From: Helicobacter sp. 10-6591
GTDB lineage: Bacteria > Campylobacterota > Campylobacteria > Campylobacterales > Helicobacteraceae
Assembly (NCBI RefSeq): GCF_003288805.1
Contig: NZ_NHYK01000013.1
Span: 1-51,011, forward strand
Direction: 5' to 3'
DNA: 51,011 bases
In this document: positions 24,207 through 33,160 of the stretch, piece after piece
Layout: each line of letters opens with the position of its first letter
Position numbering within the stretch: position 1 is the stretch's first letter
The notes under the pieces: model-generated
What the model was told of the DNA's origin: nothing
Databases searched by the model: none
The model's input: the letters and a program-made list of their open reading frames with translations, nothing else
Position numbers and translations under genes: made by a program

Positions 24207-25205
24207 ATGAACAAAAACATCCTTAATCTTTTGAATGGTTTTATATTCACTTCTGTACTTGCTCTTGTAAGTATGTATATTGCCTCCTTGCAAGTTTTTT
24301 ATAGCCTCTCTATTTCACCATTATTAATTGGTGTGCTTGCTGGAATATTGTTTTCAAGTGTGTATAGGGCTAAAGAGCAGTTCTGTAATAAAGGTGTAAG
24401 TTTTAGTGCAAAAAAATTATTGCGACTAGGGATTGTGCTTTATGGGTTTCGTATTACCCTTGAGGGACTTGCAAGTGTTGGGGTAAGTGGCGTTGCTATA
24501 AGTCTTAGCGTGGTTGTTGGGATTTTGTGTATTGGTACATTTCTTGGCATAAGAATTTTTAGGCTTGATAAAGAGATGGCCTTGCTTATTAGTGTAGGAA
24601 GTGCTATATGCGGCGCAGCAGCCATCCTAGCTTTAGAATCTGCTCTAAAATCCCCACCCTATAAGAGTCTTATCGCTATTGGCTGTGTGGTGGTATTTGG
24701 GCTTTTGGGTATGTTTTTTTATCCGCTACTGTATTCATTTTCTGCATTGGGATTGGATTCTATGCAATGGGGGATTTTTCTAGGTGTCAGCTTGCATGAA
24801 GTGGCCAATGTCGTAGCTGCAGGAAGTGCTATATCAAATGAATGCCAAGATTTTGCAGTAATTGTCAAAATGCTACGCGTGCTTTTACTTATACCGGTGC
24901 TATTTATTGTGCCTCTGTTTTTTACGGATTCTCGAGGCGCAAAAACGCTGCAAATCCCATATTTTGCCTTTGGATTCTTAGCTGTGATTGTGCTTCATTC
25001 CACTTGCAATCTCCCTCAAGTATTCGTGGAATCTGCCAATATGCTTTGTACATTTTGTCTTGTGATGGCAATGAGCGCATTGGGATTACAGATTGATTTT
25101 AAAAAATTTGCTGCATACGGATTAAAGGCATTTAGCTTTGGTTTTGTGTTATGTCTTATTTTGGGAGTTGGTAGTTATGCTCTTGTGCGTCTTTTTACCT
25201 ACTAG
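24207..25205 (+). CDS. YeiH/UPF0324 family putative sulfate exporter
   Basis: Polytopic inner-membrane protein, 332 residues and about ten hydrophobic helices. Family hallmarks: LLIGVLAGILFSS near the start, LLRLGIVLYGFRITL, SAICGAAAILALES, and GVSLHEVANVVAAGSAIS. The family (UPF0324, Cons_hypoth698) is thought to export sulfite or sulfate or small organic anions; no direct substrate is known here. ATG at 24207 has AAAGGA upstream; the frame opens earlier, in the divergent glycosyltransferase promoter gap. Its 3' end overlaps convergent tolA by 11 nt. Confidence 0.9.
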   Translation: MNKNILNLLNGFIFTSVLALVSMYIASLQVFYSLSISPLLIGVLAGILFSSVYRAKEQFCNKGVSFSAKKLLRLGIVLYGFRITLEGLASVGVSGVAISLSVVVGILCIGTFLGIRIFRLDKEMALLISVGSAICGAAAILALESALKSPPYKSLIAIGCVVVFGLLGMFFYPLLYSFSALGLDSMQWGIFLGVSLHEVANVVAAGSAISNECQDFAVIVKMLRVLLLIPVLFIVPLFFTDSRGAKTLQIPYFAFGFLAVIVLHSTCNLPQVFVESANMLCTFCLVMAMSALGLQIDFKKFAAYGLKAFSFGFVLCLILGVGSYALVRLFTY

Positions 25206-25902
25206 GGTTGCTTTTAAATTCCACCAAAATAGTCCGAGAGCCATTTGGCGGAGGCGGGAAACTCGCCAGCTCAAGATTCTTTAGTGTTGACTCTAAAGCA
25301 GCGTCAAACTGGCTTTCTTGTGCATAACGTTTGATAATAAAGTGCATTTGGCCTCTCTGATTGATTGTGATAGCAGCCACGCCCAAGAGATCACTTGGTA
25401 GAAAATACAAGCTGTTATCCCACTCTTTTTGTAAAATCAAACTCACCTGTGCATACCATGCATCAAATTCACCATCTTGCTTATTTGAAGAGATATTACT
25501 GATACTTAGGGTCTTTATATTCTGCAGGGCATTTGTCAATGCACGGGATTTATCGGCGAGCTCGTTGAGTGCTTTGGTGTTTTGGGCGCGAGTGGCTCTA
25601 TCATCATCAATTGTCTGTGCTTGATTGGTAGTTTGAATATCTGTCCTAGCAAACATCTCTTGCAATCCACCACCTTCGAGTGGATTATTTTTTGGCATAT
25701 CTTTTTGGATGCTTTTAGATTCCAGCTCCAAGTAGGCTTTTATATCAATAGATTGGATAGCAATACTTGAGTTAGCAACAGTAGTGTATTTCTTGGGTTT
25801 AGTAAAAAATGCCAGAAATAATCCAATCACGAGCAATGCCTGCAAGCAAAACGCAATAACACCGCTTGAGATAAGTAATGAGGTATTTTTTTTCTCTCTC
25901 AT
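25195..25902 (-). CDS. tolA: TolA-like periplasm-spanning protein
   Basis: Bitopic inner-membrane protein, 235 residues, third member of a Tol-Pal energy unit. It has a short cytosolic N terminus, one helix (about 10-32, SGVIAFCLQALLVIGLFLAFF), a polar central region with helical Ala/Asn/Lys-rich character, and a C-terminal TonB/TolA-type domain (DAWYAQVSLILQKEWDN, then FPPPPNGSRTILVEF). It couples the TolQ-TolR proton motor to TolB/Pal in the outer membrane during constriction. It lies 3 nt after tolR, so it is co-translated. TonB naming is possible, but gene order favours TolA. Confidence 0.82.
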   Translation of the reverse strand: MREKKNTSLLISSGVIAFCLQALLVIGLFLAFFTKPKKYTTVANSSIAIQSIDIKAYLELESKSIQKDMPKNNPLEGGGLQEMFARTDIQTTNQAQTIDDDRATRAQNTKALNELADKSRALTNALQNIKTLSISNISSNKQDGEFDAWYAQVSLILQKEWDNSLYFLPSDLLGVAAITINQRGQMHFIIKRYAQESQFDAALESTLKNLELASFPPPPNGSRTILVEFKSNPSR

Positions 25903-25905
25903 ATT

Positions 25906-26307
25906 CTAAGCACTTGTTACAAGTGATACGCGTAAAAACCCAGCTTCTTTGATGGATTTTAAGATATAAATTACATCGTCATAGCGCAGATTCTTATCCG
26001 CACGGATAAAGACTTGCATATTTTTGTCAAATGGCGCTGAGAATAATGTGAAATTATCAGTAAATCCCTCAAATTCATACACATTATCGCGTATATAGAT
26101 TTTTCTATCAATGCTCACACGTACTTCTAGCATAGAATCTTGACTAAGCTTCTGGCTTTTTGAACCACGAGGCAATGTGATATTTTCTTGATAAGCAATT
26201 GATGGCACACTTACCATCAAAATAGCTAAAAGCACAAGCATTACATCAACAAGTGGAGTGATATTAAGCTCTGGTTTTTCGTCTAATTGTAATTCTTCAT
26301 CAGTCAT
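25906..26307 (-). CDS. tolR: TolR/ExbD biopolymer transport protein
   Basis: Single-pass inner-membrane protein with a periplasmic domain, about 133 residues. The helix starts with the proton-path aspartate in ELNITPLVDVMLVLLAILMV. ATG at 26307 is used; another ATG four codons upstream (26319) is equally open. Its start lies inside the end of tolQ (8-nt overlap). It forms the motor with TolQ and drives TolA. Confidence 0.9.
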   Translation of the reverse strand: MTDEELQLDEKPELNITPLVDVMLVLLAILMVSVPSIAYQENITLPRGSKSQKLSQDSMLEVRVSIDRKIYIRDNVYEFEGFTDNFTLFSAPFDKNMQVFIRADKNLRYDDVIYILKSIKEAGFLRVSLVTSA

Positions 26308-26875
26308 AACGTGCACCATTTAAGATAAGATTTATTTGCATTTGGATGCATACTCCGAGATTATAAACCTTGCGTTTTAAAAGCAGATAGAAAGAATATG
26401 CAGGTATTGCTGAGAGAATCCCACAAGCTGTAGCTATCAAAGCTTGAGAGATAATAGGAGCTATCACATCAAAAGAGATATTCCCTCCACCAAGGCGAGA
26501 GAATGCTTCTAGTATCTCAACAACTGTGCCAAAGAGTCCTATAAAAGGTGCAGTCGATGAGATGATACTTAAGACCACGAGTCCTTTTGTTGCTTGCTGG
26601 AATGCTCTAGTTTTCCATACACCTAAAAGCTCACTATCAAGTTGTGAAATATTCTTGTTGTTTAAGATCGTTCGAAGAATAGTGTTGTTTGGCACTTGCA
26701 CAGAATTTGTCAAGAGCATATCAAGATTATGGTTTTCAGAATCCAACCACACACGAAGTGAAAAAGATTTATAAATATAAATCCAGAATGTACTAAACAA
26801 ATATACACTAAGCCAGATAATCACAATAAGCGTGATAGGAGTACTTTGCGTAAGAAACGCCCAAAAAATTTCCAT
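26300..26875 (-). CDS. tolQ: TolQ/ExbB proton channel protein
   Basis: Three-helix inner-membrane protein, 191 residues. Family motifs: GLVVLSIISSTAPFIGLFGTVVEILEAF (third-helix region with the conserved Gly-Leu-x-Gly-Thr-Val) and ISQALIATACGILSAIPAYSFY. The ATG at 26875 has AAAGG 6-7 nt before it; the upstream extension has no ribosome site. Together with tolR and tolA it makes a three-gene unit; tolB and pal are not next to it in this window. Confidence 0.92.
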   Translation of the reverse strand: MEIFWAFLTQSTPITLIVIIWLSVYLFSTFWIYIYKSFSLRVWLDSENHNLDMLLTNSVQVPNNTILRTILNNKNISQLDSELLGVWKTRAFQQATKGLVVLSIISSTAPFIGLFGTVVEILEAFSRLGGGNISFDVIAPIISQALIATACGILSAIPAYSFYLLLKRKVYNLGVCIQMQINLILNGARYD

Positions 26876-27136
26876 AACTACCCTTTCAATAAAACTTCCG
26901 GTGTTTCCTAGCATTTTTAGTGCCATTTTTCTAGAAACTAAGACGTTGCAAAATCTTATGAGCGTTTTAGTCTCTTTGTGCCTGGGAGTCTATTTAAGAA
27001 AAAGTAACGCTTAAGGATGCTTTGAGTTGTCTTTAATCAGAAAGTAAAGATACTGTAAGACAAGGTGAGAAAAGAGAGTTAAATGTGAGCGGGTCAGGTC
27101 GCAATTAAGCGACTGAAAACCTCTGTGATTCAAAGT

Positions 27137-28603
27137 TTAGAATACGAACTTAAGTTCAGCTCTTGCTATGCTAAGCTTCATATCACCAACAGTTTGTCCA
27201 TACCATCCTGTAAATGTGAAACGTTCATTGAGTTTATATGTAAGCGAAGGTGTAAATTCCACAAACTGCGTATTGTTATTATTTTGTGTTTTCTTTGTGA
27301 AATTGTTGTCATCACCAGATAAGTTGTTGTTACCACTTACATAGGCGACATCAAATCCAACATTGATTTTCTTAGTAGGGCTGACTACGAACTTTGCATA
27401 ACCTACCATAATGTTTGTGTTTTTGACACCACCAGTTCCAAACATACTTGCACCGTTTCCTCCATAAATCAACATGTTATGCCATACCACACCGCCAAGA
27501 TTGAACTGTCCTTGGTTGTCAATAAGCGCACCGTAACTTTGGCCAAAGCTTCCCGTAAAGCCTGTTTTGAAGTTAAAGCTCGAAGCTTTGTAGCTTGCTT
27601 GGACATTGTAAAGTCCAGCATCACCTGCTAGCAATTTCTCTGGATTGATTCGATCTGATTTATCTACTGCCTTACTACGAGGTTCATACATATTTCTCAA
27701 AGCATTTCCACGCATATTAGGAACACTATCATAATTGCTAGCAAATGGAGAACCATTAAGTGTGCCAAAATATGTATAAGCCACCTGTGTGCCAAGTCTA
27801 AAATCACCTATGTTATAGCCCAATTCAAGATACGCACTTGCATCTACTATTCTCTTTATACCCCAAACATAAAGTTTAAGATCGAATCCACCATCTTCAG
27901 GCGCAGTTTTTTCCAATCCGACATAGTAAAGATTGTTTTTAAAACTCATTTGGGCATCGGTAATAGTAGATAATTTACTTTTATCACCATTAGCCTTCTT
28001 ATCTTTTGCAAGACCATACATAAATGACACATCCAAAGCTATCCATGAATCATACATAGCACCTACTAGTGTGGTACTACCAGCTTTTCTTTGCACGACT
28101 AGTCCGACACCTCTATCTGCGCCAGGATCAGTAAAAGGCGTCCTGATGTAAGTGATACCCATTTTGGTTGTATATTTACTGTCCTCTGTTTTTGCACTCA
28201 AAAATGCTTCTGATATACCAAAAACATTGAGGTTTGCAATAACACCCTCTCCACCTAAGTGTGATCCACCATTACCCAACAAGTCGTTATGTGCGCTATT
28301 GCTACCCTTAGCAAAAGGCATGCTGCTCCCTTGATTGTAGTAAAACCCTAAACCACCTTGGAAGCCACCGTAACTTTGTGTCAAAAGGTTGAGATAAGAT
28401 ACAAGCTTAAATCTCGATCCAGATGCAGTAGAAGCGGCATCTCCCAAACCTGTTTTTGATGTGTATCGCATAATAGTTAAATTTGAGATTTGCACATCTT
28501 CAATTGCTTCCTGCAGACTTGCCGCGCTCACAGAGCTAAGTGCGCCGCTTAATGTACTAAGAGCAGTAATTGCCACCAACGAAAATTTAAATGTCTTGGC
28601 CAT
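27137..28603 (-). CDS. Major outer-membrane porin (Campylobacter MOMP-like)
   Basis: Outer-membrane beta-barrel porin, 488 residues. An N-terminal signal peptide (MAKTFKFSLVAITALSTLSG, then ALSSVSA) is cut before ASLQEAIEDV, a start typical of Campylobacter/Helicobacter porins. Alternating-residue strands follow, rich in Gly and aromatic residues, and the chain ends in a terminal Phe (ELKFVF) needed for barrel assembly. The gene has a perfect -10, a strong AAGGAGG ribosome site and a 5' leader of about 55 nt, consistent with very high expression. No terminator with a U run is seen within the 260-nt gap to tolQ. Confidence 0.88.
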   Translation of the reverse strand: MAKTFKFSLVAITALSTLSGALSSVSAASLQEAIEDVQISNLTIMRYTSKTGLGDAASTASGSRFKLVSYLNLLTQSYGGFQGGLGFYYNQGSSMPFAKGSNSAHNDLLGNGGSHLGGEGVIANLNVFGISEAFLSAKTEDSKYTTKMGITYIRTPFTDPGADRGVGLVVQRKAGSTTLVGAMYDSWIALDVSFMYGLAKDKKANGDKSKLSTITDAQMSFKNNLYYVGLEKTAPEDGGFDLKLYVWGIKRIVDASAYLELGYNIGDFRLGTQVAYTYFGTLNGSPFASNYDSVPNMRGNALRNMYEPRSKAVDKSDRINPEKLLAGDAGLYNVQASYKASSFNFKTGFTGSFGQSYGALIDNQGQFNLGGVVWHNMLIYGGNGASMFGTGGVKNTNIMVGYAKFVVSPTKKINVGFDVAYVSGNNNLSGDDNNFTKKTQNNNNTQFVEFTPSLTYKLNERFTFTGWYGQTVGDMKLSIARAELKFVF

Positions 28604-28665
28604 GTGTAAGAACCTCCTTCTGTGATATAAACGTAAGTATGATTATTTCGCATAATGCGCTACCC

Positions 28666-28671
28666 ATTATA
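28666..28671 (-). promoter_or_regulatory. -10 box of the major porin
   Basis: TATAAT on the minus strand (GATTATAATGGG), 62 nt upstream of the porin start. It is followed in the leader by the Shine-Dalgarno AAGGAGG at 28613-28619. The unusually good signals fit a highly expressed porin. Confidence 0.65.
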
Positions 28672-28856
28672 ATCAAAATTATCAGATTGTCTATATATTT
28701 ACATAAAATTTATATAGCGTTGCTTTTTGTTTCATTTTGTAGTGATAGTCCTGGAGTTTGTCAAATCCATCCATCTCCAAAGAATCTCGAGTATGCATGT
28801 GTTAGAATCTCGCATATTTGAAACCATTAAATCTCAAAATCCCACAAGGAAAATCC

Positions 28857-29885
28857 ATGATAAGAATCGCTGTGAATGGGCTAGGAAGGCTTGGTCGCAG
28901 TATTGTATATGCAGGCTTGCAAAGAGATGATATAGAGATAGTATGTGCACACGATATAGCTCACGGCGAGATGCTTGCCTATCTTTTTGAAAACGATACT
29001 ATGCATAGTCGTGATTTTGCTTATGTTTGCTATAAGAGCGATTTTCCAAGTGGTGTTTTAGAATTTGGCCTTAAAAACAACCAAAGTAAATCTTTTAGAC
29101 TTTTGCACAATATACAGCGAGAAAATCTGAATTTTGGCGTGCTTGATGTAGTTATAGAATCTAGCGGGAAGTTTTTGGATTCTCAAAGCGTGGAATTACA
29201 TCTTATAAATGGTGCAAAGAAAGTCATAATTTCTGCTCCAGCTACTGATGACACACCTACATTTATATTAGGGGTAAATGAGCAACTCTATAACAATGAA
29301 CAAATTATTTCAAATGCTTCTTGCACAAGCAATGCCCTCGCGCCTATCTGTAAGCTGCTAGATTCTGCATTTGGGATAGAATCTGGCATACTCAGCACAA
29401 TTCACAGCTATACGAATGATCAAAATTTGCTCGATAACGCCCACAAGAGCGACAAAAGACGCGCGCGCACTGCAGCACTTAATATCATTCCAACAACCAC
29501 AGGCGCAGCAAAAGCACTCTATAAAGTCTTGCCAAATCTTAAAGACAGATTCCACGGGCATAGTGTGCGTGTGCCAGTGGCTGATGTTTCTATGATTGAT
29601 TTAAACCTCAAGTTCACAAAATATACAGACGCAAAAGAAGTTAATGCACTTTTGCGCGAAGCAAGCAAGATGCAGCTCAAAGGAATTTTGGGTATGGATT
29701 CTTCTTTTAGGGTTAGCAGCGATTTTATAGGCAATACTTTAAGTGCGATAGTCGCTGAGGATCTTACATTTACTCTGCCTTCTGGTAGTGGAAGTATGCT
29801 CAAACTCATGGCATGGTATGACAATGAAACAGGTTATGCAAATAGAATCCTAGACATGTCAAAATTTATCACACAAACACGCTAA
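28857..29885 (+). CDS. gap: Glyceraldehyde-3-phosphate dehydrogenase
   Basis: NAD(P)-dependent glyceraldehyde-3-phosphate dehydrogenase family, 342 residues. N-terminal Rossmann motif is AVNGLGRLGRS (more often GFGRIGR); the catalytic Cys is in NASCTSNALAP (usual SCTTNCLAP), the catalytic His in TIHSYTNDQ, and the C terminus keeps WYDNETGYANRILDM. The ATG at 28857 has AAGGA before it. The sequence deviates at several usually fixed positions, so this could be the second, anabolic type of Gap or an erythrose-4-phosphate enzyme. It lies 9 nt before recG. Confidence 0.9.
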   Translation: MIRIAVNGLGRLGRSIVYAGLQRDDIEIVCAHDIAHGEMLAYLFENDTMHSRDFAYVCYKSDFPSGVLEFGLKNNQSKSFRLLHNIQRENLNFGVLDVVIESSGKFLDSQSVELHLINGAKKVIISAPATDDTPTFILGVNEQLYNNEQIISNASCTSNALAPICKLLDSAFGIESGILSTIHSYTNDQNLLDNAHKSDKRRARTAALNIIPTTTGAAKALYKVLPNLKDRFHGHSVRVPVADVSMIDLNLKFTKYTDAKEVNALLREASKMQLKGILGMDSSFRVSSDFIGNTLSAIVAEDLTFTLPSGSGSMLKLMAWYDNETGYANRILDMSKFITQTR

Positions 29886-29894
29886 GCGCATAAA

Positions 29895-31832
29895 GTGAAA
29901 AATAAGATTTTAGAATATGCCTCTTTGGAGAATGCATATTTTGGATTGACAAAAAATGAGCTAAAAAGCGCACAAGAAAATGATCTTAAAAGTCTTTTTG
30001 ATGTTTTGCTTTGCGCACCTAAGGGCTATGAATACAAAGAATTTTTAAAAAGCTTGGATTCTATAAATTCTGAAGTTTGCGTGCGTGTGCAGATCATTGA
30101 ATGCAAAAAAAACTATGCAAAATCCTATATGAAAATAACTGCATATATGCTTGATTTTTCATGCAATATAGAGCTAATTGTTTTCCATCCAAAGCCTTTT
30201 ATGATGCATATTTTTGCGCCTCATAAACAATGTGTAATCTATGGTAAACTCACACACGATAGGAATGCAGGGTTGTGTATGATTCAACCCAAGATATTAA
30301 CTGAAAATGCAGTGCAAAACATCAATACAATAGACTTAAAATTTAAAACCACACCGTCAAAGACAAAAACCATCAAAGCCCTTATACCAAAGCTTATAAC
30401 CTTAGAGAATCTTCTTTATTGCAAGATTCCCCAGCACTATGCCAAGGAGCTTGTAAGTATTTTTGTGCCGGATACAAAATTTGTAGGCGAATTCAAAGCA
30501 AATGGTGGATTTACAAAAAAACATACAGATTCTCTGAAATTCATTGAGATTTTTAGACATATTATGTTGCTACAGGGGAAGCGATTAGAATGCAAGGCAA
30601 ACTTTGTCTGCAACGGCGATTATAAAGCATTTATAGATTCTCTCCCATTCAAGCTCACACAAGGTCAGAATCAGGCGATACAAACAATTGCTAATGATTT
30701 ATCTCAAGACCTTGCATCACGTAGGCTCATCATGGGTGATGTGGGCTGTGGCAAGACTATTGTAATACTTAGCGCCGTAATGATGGCATATCCTAAGAAA
30801 AGCGTGCTGATGGCCCCTACAAGTGTGCTTGCAAAGCAGCTCTATGAGGAAGCCAAAAAGTTTTTGCCAGATTTTATAAAAATTGCATTTGTTACAGGGC
30901 AGACAAAGGATTTTAAAGGACAAGAATCTACAACCCTTTTTGGCAACCAAAAGATTCCAGCAGACTTTATCATCGGTACGCAAGCGCTACTTTATCGCGA
31001 TCTTGATTTGAGTGATTGCGCATTGATAATGAGCGATGAGCAACACCGCTTTGGAGCCAACCAACGTTATAAATTAGAAAAAATGTTTAGCACAAATACC
31101 TTTCTGACATCCTCTAAACCACATTCTTTACAGTTCTCAGCAACGCCTATTCCTCGAACAATGGCGATGATAAACTCGCAATACATCAATGTGAGTACAA
31201 TCACGGATTTGCCTTTCAAAAAAGACATCACCACTTCTATTATCCACAGAAATGATTTCAAGACTCTTTTGTCTCATCTCAAAAGCGAGACTGATTCTAA
31301 GCGTCAAGCAATCATTGTCTACCCACTTATAGAAGAAAGCGAGCATATTGATTATCTCTCAATTGCAGAAGGCAAAGAATTTTGGTGTAAGCATTTTGAC
31401 AATGTCTATGTAACTTCTGGAAAAGACAAGCAAAAAGAATCCATTTTAGAGGAGTTTAAGCAAAAGGGAAAGATCTTGCTTGCGACGACTGTTGTAGAAG
31501 TAGGAATCTCCTTGCCTCATCTCAGCACGATTGTAATCGTAGCACCAGAGCGTCTAGGACTAGCTACACTTCATCAATTGCGCGGTAGAGTGAGCCGTAA
31601 CGGCTTAAAGGGTTATTGCTTTTTATATACGAATGCACAAAATACACAAAGACTAGAGAAATTTGCGCATACAACCAATGGTTTTGAGATAGCAGAGCTT
31701 GATTTACATTATCGCAATAGCGGGGATTTACTCAGCGGTTCGCGACAAAGCGGCAATGAGTTTGAGTTCTTTGACTACAAAGACAAAGAGATTTTAGAAT
31801 CTGCTACACAAATCGCAAATGAGCATATTTGA
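29895..31832 (+). CDS. recG: ATP-dependent DNA helicase RecG
   Basis: Branch-migrating helicase that remodels stalled replication forks and D-loops. It has 645 residues, shorter than E. coli RecG (about 690) but in the Helicobacter range. N-terminal wedge domain up to about 250, then helicase motifs: Walker A MGDVGCGKT, MSDEQHRFG (DEQH box), SATPIPRTMA and QLRGRVSRNG. The start is GTG at 29895, the first start codon of the frame; its ribosome site is poor. It is convergent with the U32 peptidase gene, only 3 nt apart. Confidence 0.93.
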   Translation: MKNKILEYASLENAYFGLTKNELKSAQENDLKSLFDVLLCAPKGYEYKEFLKSLDSINSEVCVRVQIIECKKNYAKSYMKITAYMLDFSCNIELIVFHPKPFMMHIFAPHKQCVIYGKLTHDRNAGLCMIQPKILTENAVQNINTIDLKFKTTPSKTKTIKALIPKLITLENLLYCKIPQHYAKELVSIFVPDTKFVGEFKANGGFTKKHTDSLKFIEIFRHIMLLQGKRLECKANFVCNGDYKAFIDSLPFKLTQGQNQAIQTIANDLSQDLASRRLIMGDVGCGKTIVILSAVMMAYPKKSVLMAPTSVLAKQLYEEAKKFLPDFIKIAFVTGQTKDFKGQESTTLFGNQKIPADFIIGTQALLYRDLDLSDCALIMSDEQHRFGANQRYKLEKMFSTNTFLTSSKPHSLQFSATPIPRTMAMINSQYINVSTITDLPFKKDITTSIIHRNDFKTLLSHLKSETDSKRQAIIVYPLIEESEHIDYLSIAEGKEFWCKHFDNVYVTSGKDKQKESILEEFKQKGKILLATTVVEVGISLPHLSTIVIVAPERLGLATLHQLRGRVSRNGLKGYCFLYTNAQNTQRLEKFAHTTNGFEIAELDLHYRNSGDLLSGSRQSGNEFEFFDYKDKEILESATQIANEHI

Positions 31833-31835
31833 TTG

Positions 31836-33155
31836 TCATCCAAGCTCTTGTCGCAAGAAGCTAAAGGGGGGCAATTTACTTGGTAGCAAAAAGAAGTTTG
31901 TATTACCACTATGGATAGAATCTAGCTCCTTACCATTTTCTAGCACTATCTTAAAAAGCCGTAGATAATAGTTCTCTCCGTCTTTAAAAATCTCGCCAAT
32001 ATCATTCTTACTGCACTCTATAGATAAATACAGCGGAAAGACAATCTGCATAACTTTATGCGGCGTTATACTAAATTTGCACAGTGCTTTTGTACCACAT
32101 TCTGCTATCTGTGCATTCACCTGAAAGCTTCCTTGGCTTATCGCACTCTGCTGATTCTGTGTATCAAGCCGTTCAAATGGACGGTGGATTATATAGCCAT
32201 CAGTAAACCCGCGGTTTTTCAATGTATGGAGTTCATCTTGGTAGTATGCATTGCGAAGCTGTCTACCTGCATAGTAATCATCCAATGCACATTTATAAGT
32301 GCGTGCAGTGATAGCAGCATAATATGCAGATTTTGTGCGACCTTCAATCTTTAACGCGTCAATGGCACCAGAATCTAGAATCTCTTTGATATGGCTTGCG
32401 AGATTGAGGTCTTTTGCATTAAAAATATGCGTACCTACCCCTTCTTCCTCTTCAAGACGCATCATCACGCCAGAATCAGGATTGCGCACATAGTATTCAT
32501 AGTCAAATCGGCAGTCATTAGCACAGCTCCCACGATTTGGCACACGCCCATTTTGCAGTGCAGAGATAAGGCAGCGCCCTGAAAATGCAAAGCACATACT
32601 TCCATGCACAAAAATCTCTAGCTCTAATTTTGGGAGCGCTTCTCTTATCTGCACGGCATCTTTGAGACTAAGTTCACGCGCACACACAATGCGTTTCACG
32701 CCCATCTCATAGAAAACTTGCGCATCAAGGACATTGAGCACATTTGCTTGGGTAGAGAGATGTATGGGAATGTGTGGTGCGATCTTTTGCGCGAGCTTAA
32801 TAACGCCAGGTGTAGCGATGATAAAGCCATCTGGGTTTAGCTCTGCCATTTTGGCGATATGGGATTCTAAAAGTTTGAGTTGTGCATTAAAGGGAAAACC
32901 ATTGATGGTTACATAGATTTTCTTGCCTCTTGCATGCGTGTATGCTACAGAATCTGCAAAAGTCTGCATATCAAATTCTTTGCCTGAGCGCGAACGTAAA
33001 GAAAAATGGCTCACCCCGCCATACACGACATCAGCACCATATGCAAGCGCAATTTTGAGTTTTTCAAAATTCCCTGCCGGAGAGAGCAATTCACATCTTT
33101 TGGAGCCATCTCTCGTACAAGTCTGCAGATTTGTAGAATCTCTAGAATCTAGCAC
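31836..33155 (-). CDS. U32 family peptidase / tRNA hydroxylation protein (TrhP-like)
   Basis: U32 protein of 439 residues. The N terminus has CELLSPAGNFEKLKIALAYG and ADVVYGGVSHFSLRSR; the U32 signature is ELEIFVHGSMCFAFSGRCL, and the C-terminal Cys-containing stretch NRGSCANDCRFDY is kept. E. coli TrhP of this family, with TrhA/CmoA-type prephenate chemistry, makes 5-hydroxyuridine in tRNA; older names call H. pylori relatives collagenase. No ATG is suitably placed, so GTG at 33155 is chosen, 5 nt after the cheZ stop. Confidence 0.88.
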   Translation of the reverse strand: MLDSRDSTNLQTCTRDGSKRCELLSPAGNFEKLKIALAYGADVVYGGVSHFSLRSRSGKEFDMQTFADSVAYTHARGKKIYVTINGFPFNAQLKLLESHIAKMAELNPDGFIIATPGVIKLAQKIAPHIPIHLSTQANVLNVLDAQVFYEMGVKRIVCARELSLKDAVQIREALPKLELEIFVHGSMCFAFSGRCLISALQNGRVPNRGSCANDCRFDYEYYVRNPDSGVMMRLEEEEGVGTHIFNAKDLNLASHIKEILDSGAIDALKIEGRTKSAYYAAITARTYKCALDDYYAGRQLRNAYYQDELHTLKNRGFTDGYIIHRPFERLDTQNQQSAISQGSFQVNAQIAECGTKALCKFSITPHKVMQIVFPLYLSIECSKNDIGEIFKDGENYYLRLFKIVLENGKELDSIHSGNTNFFLLPSKLPPFSFLRQELG

Positions 33156-33160
33156 ACAAA

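Noticed and set aside
27092-27118. Hairpin GTCGC-AATTAA-GCGAC past the tolQ promoter side, considered as a porin terminator
   Set aside because: It lies upstream of the porin stop only by strand confusion: it is between tolQ and the porin end, its stem is 5 bp, and no U run follows on either strand.
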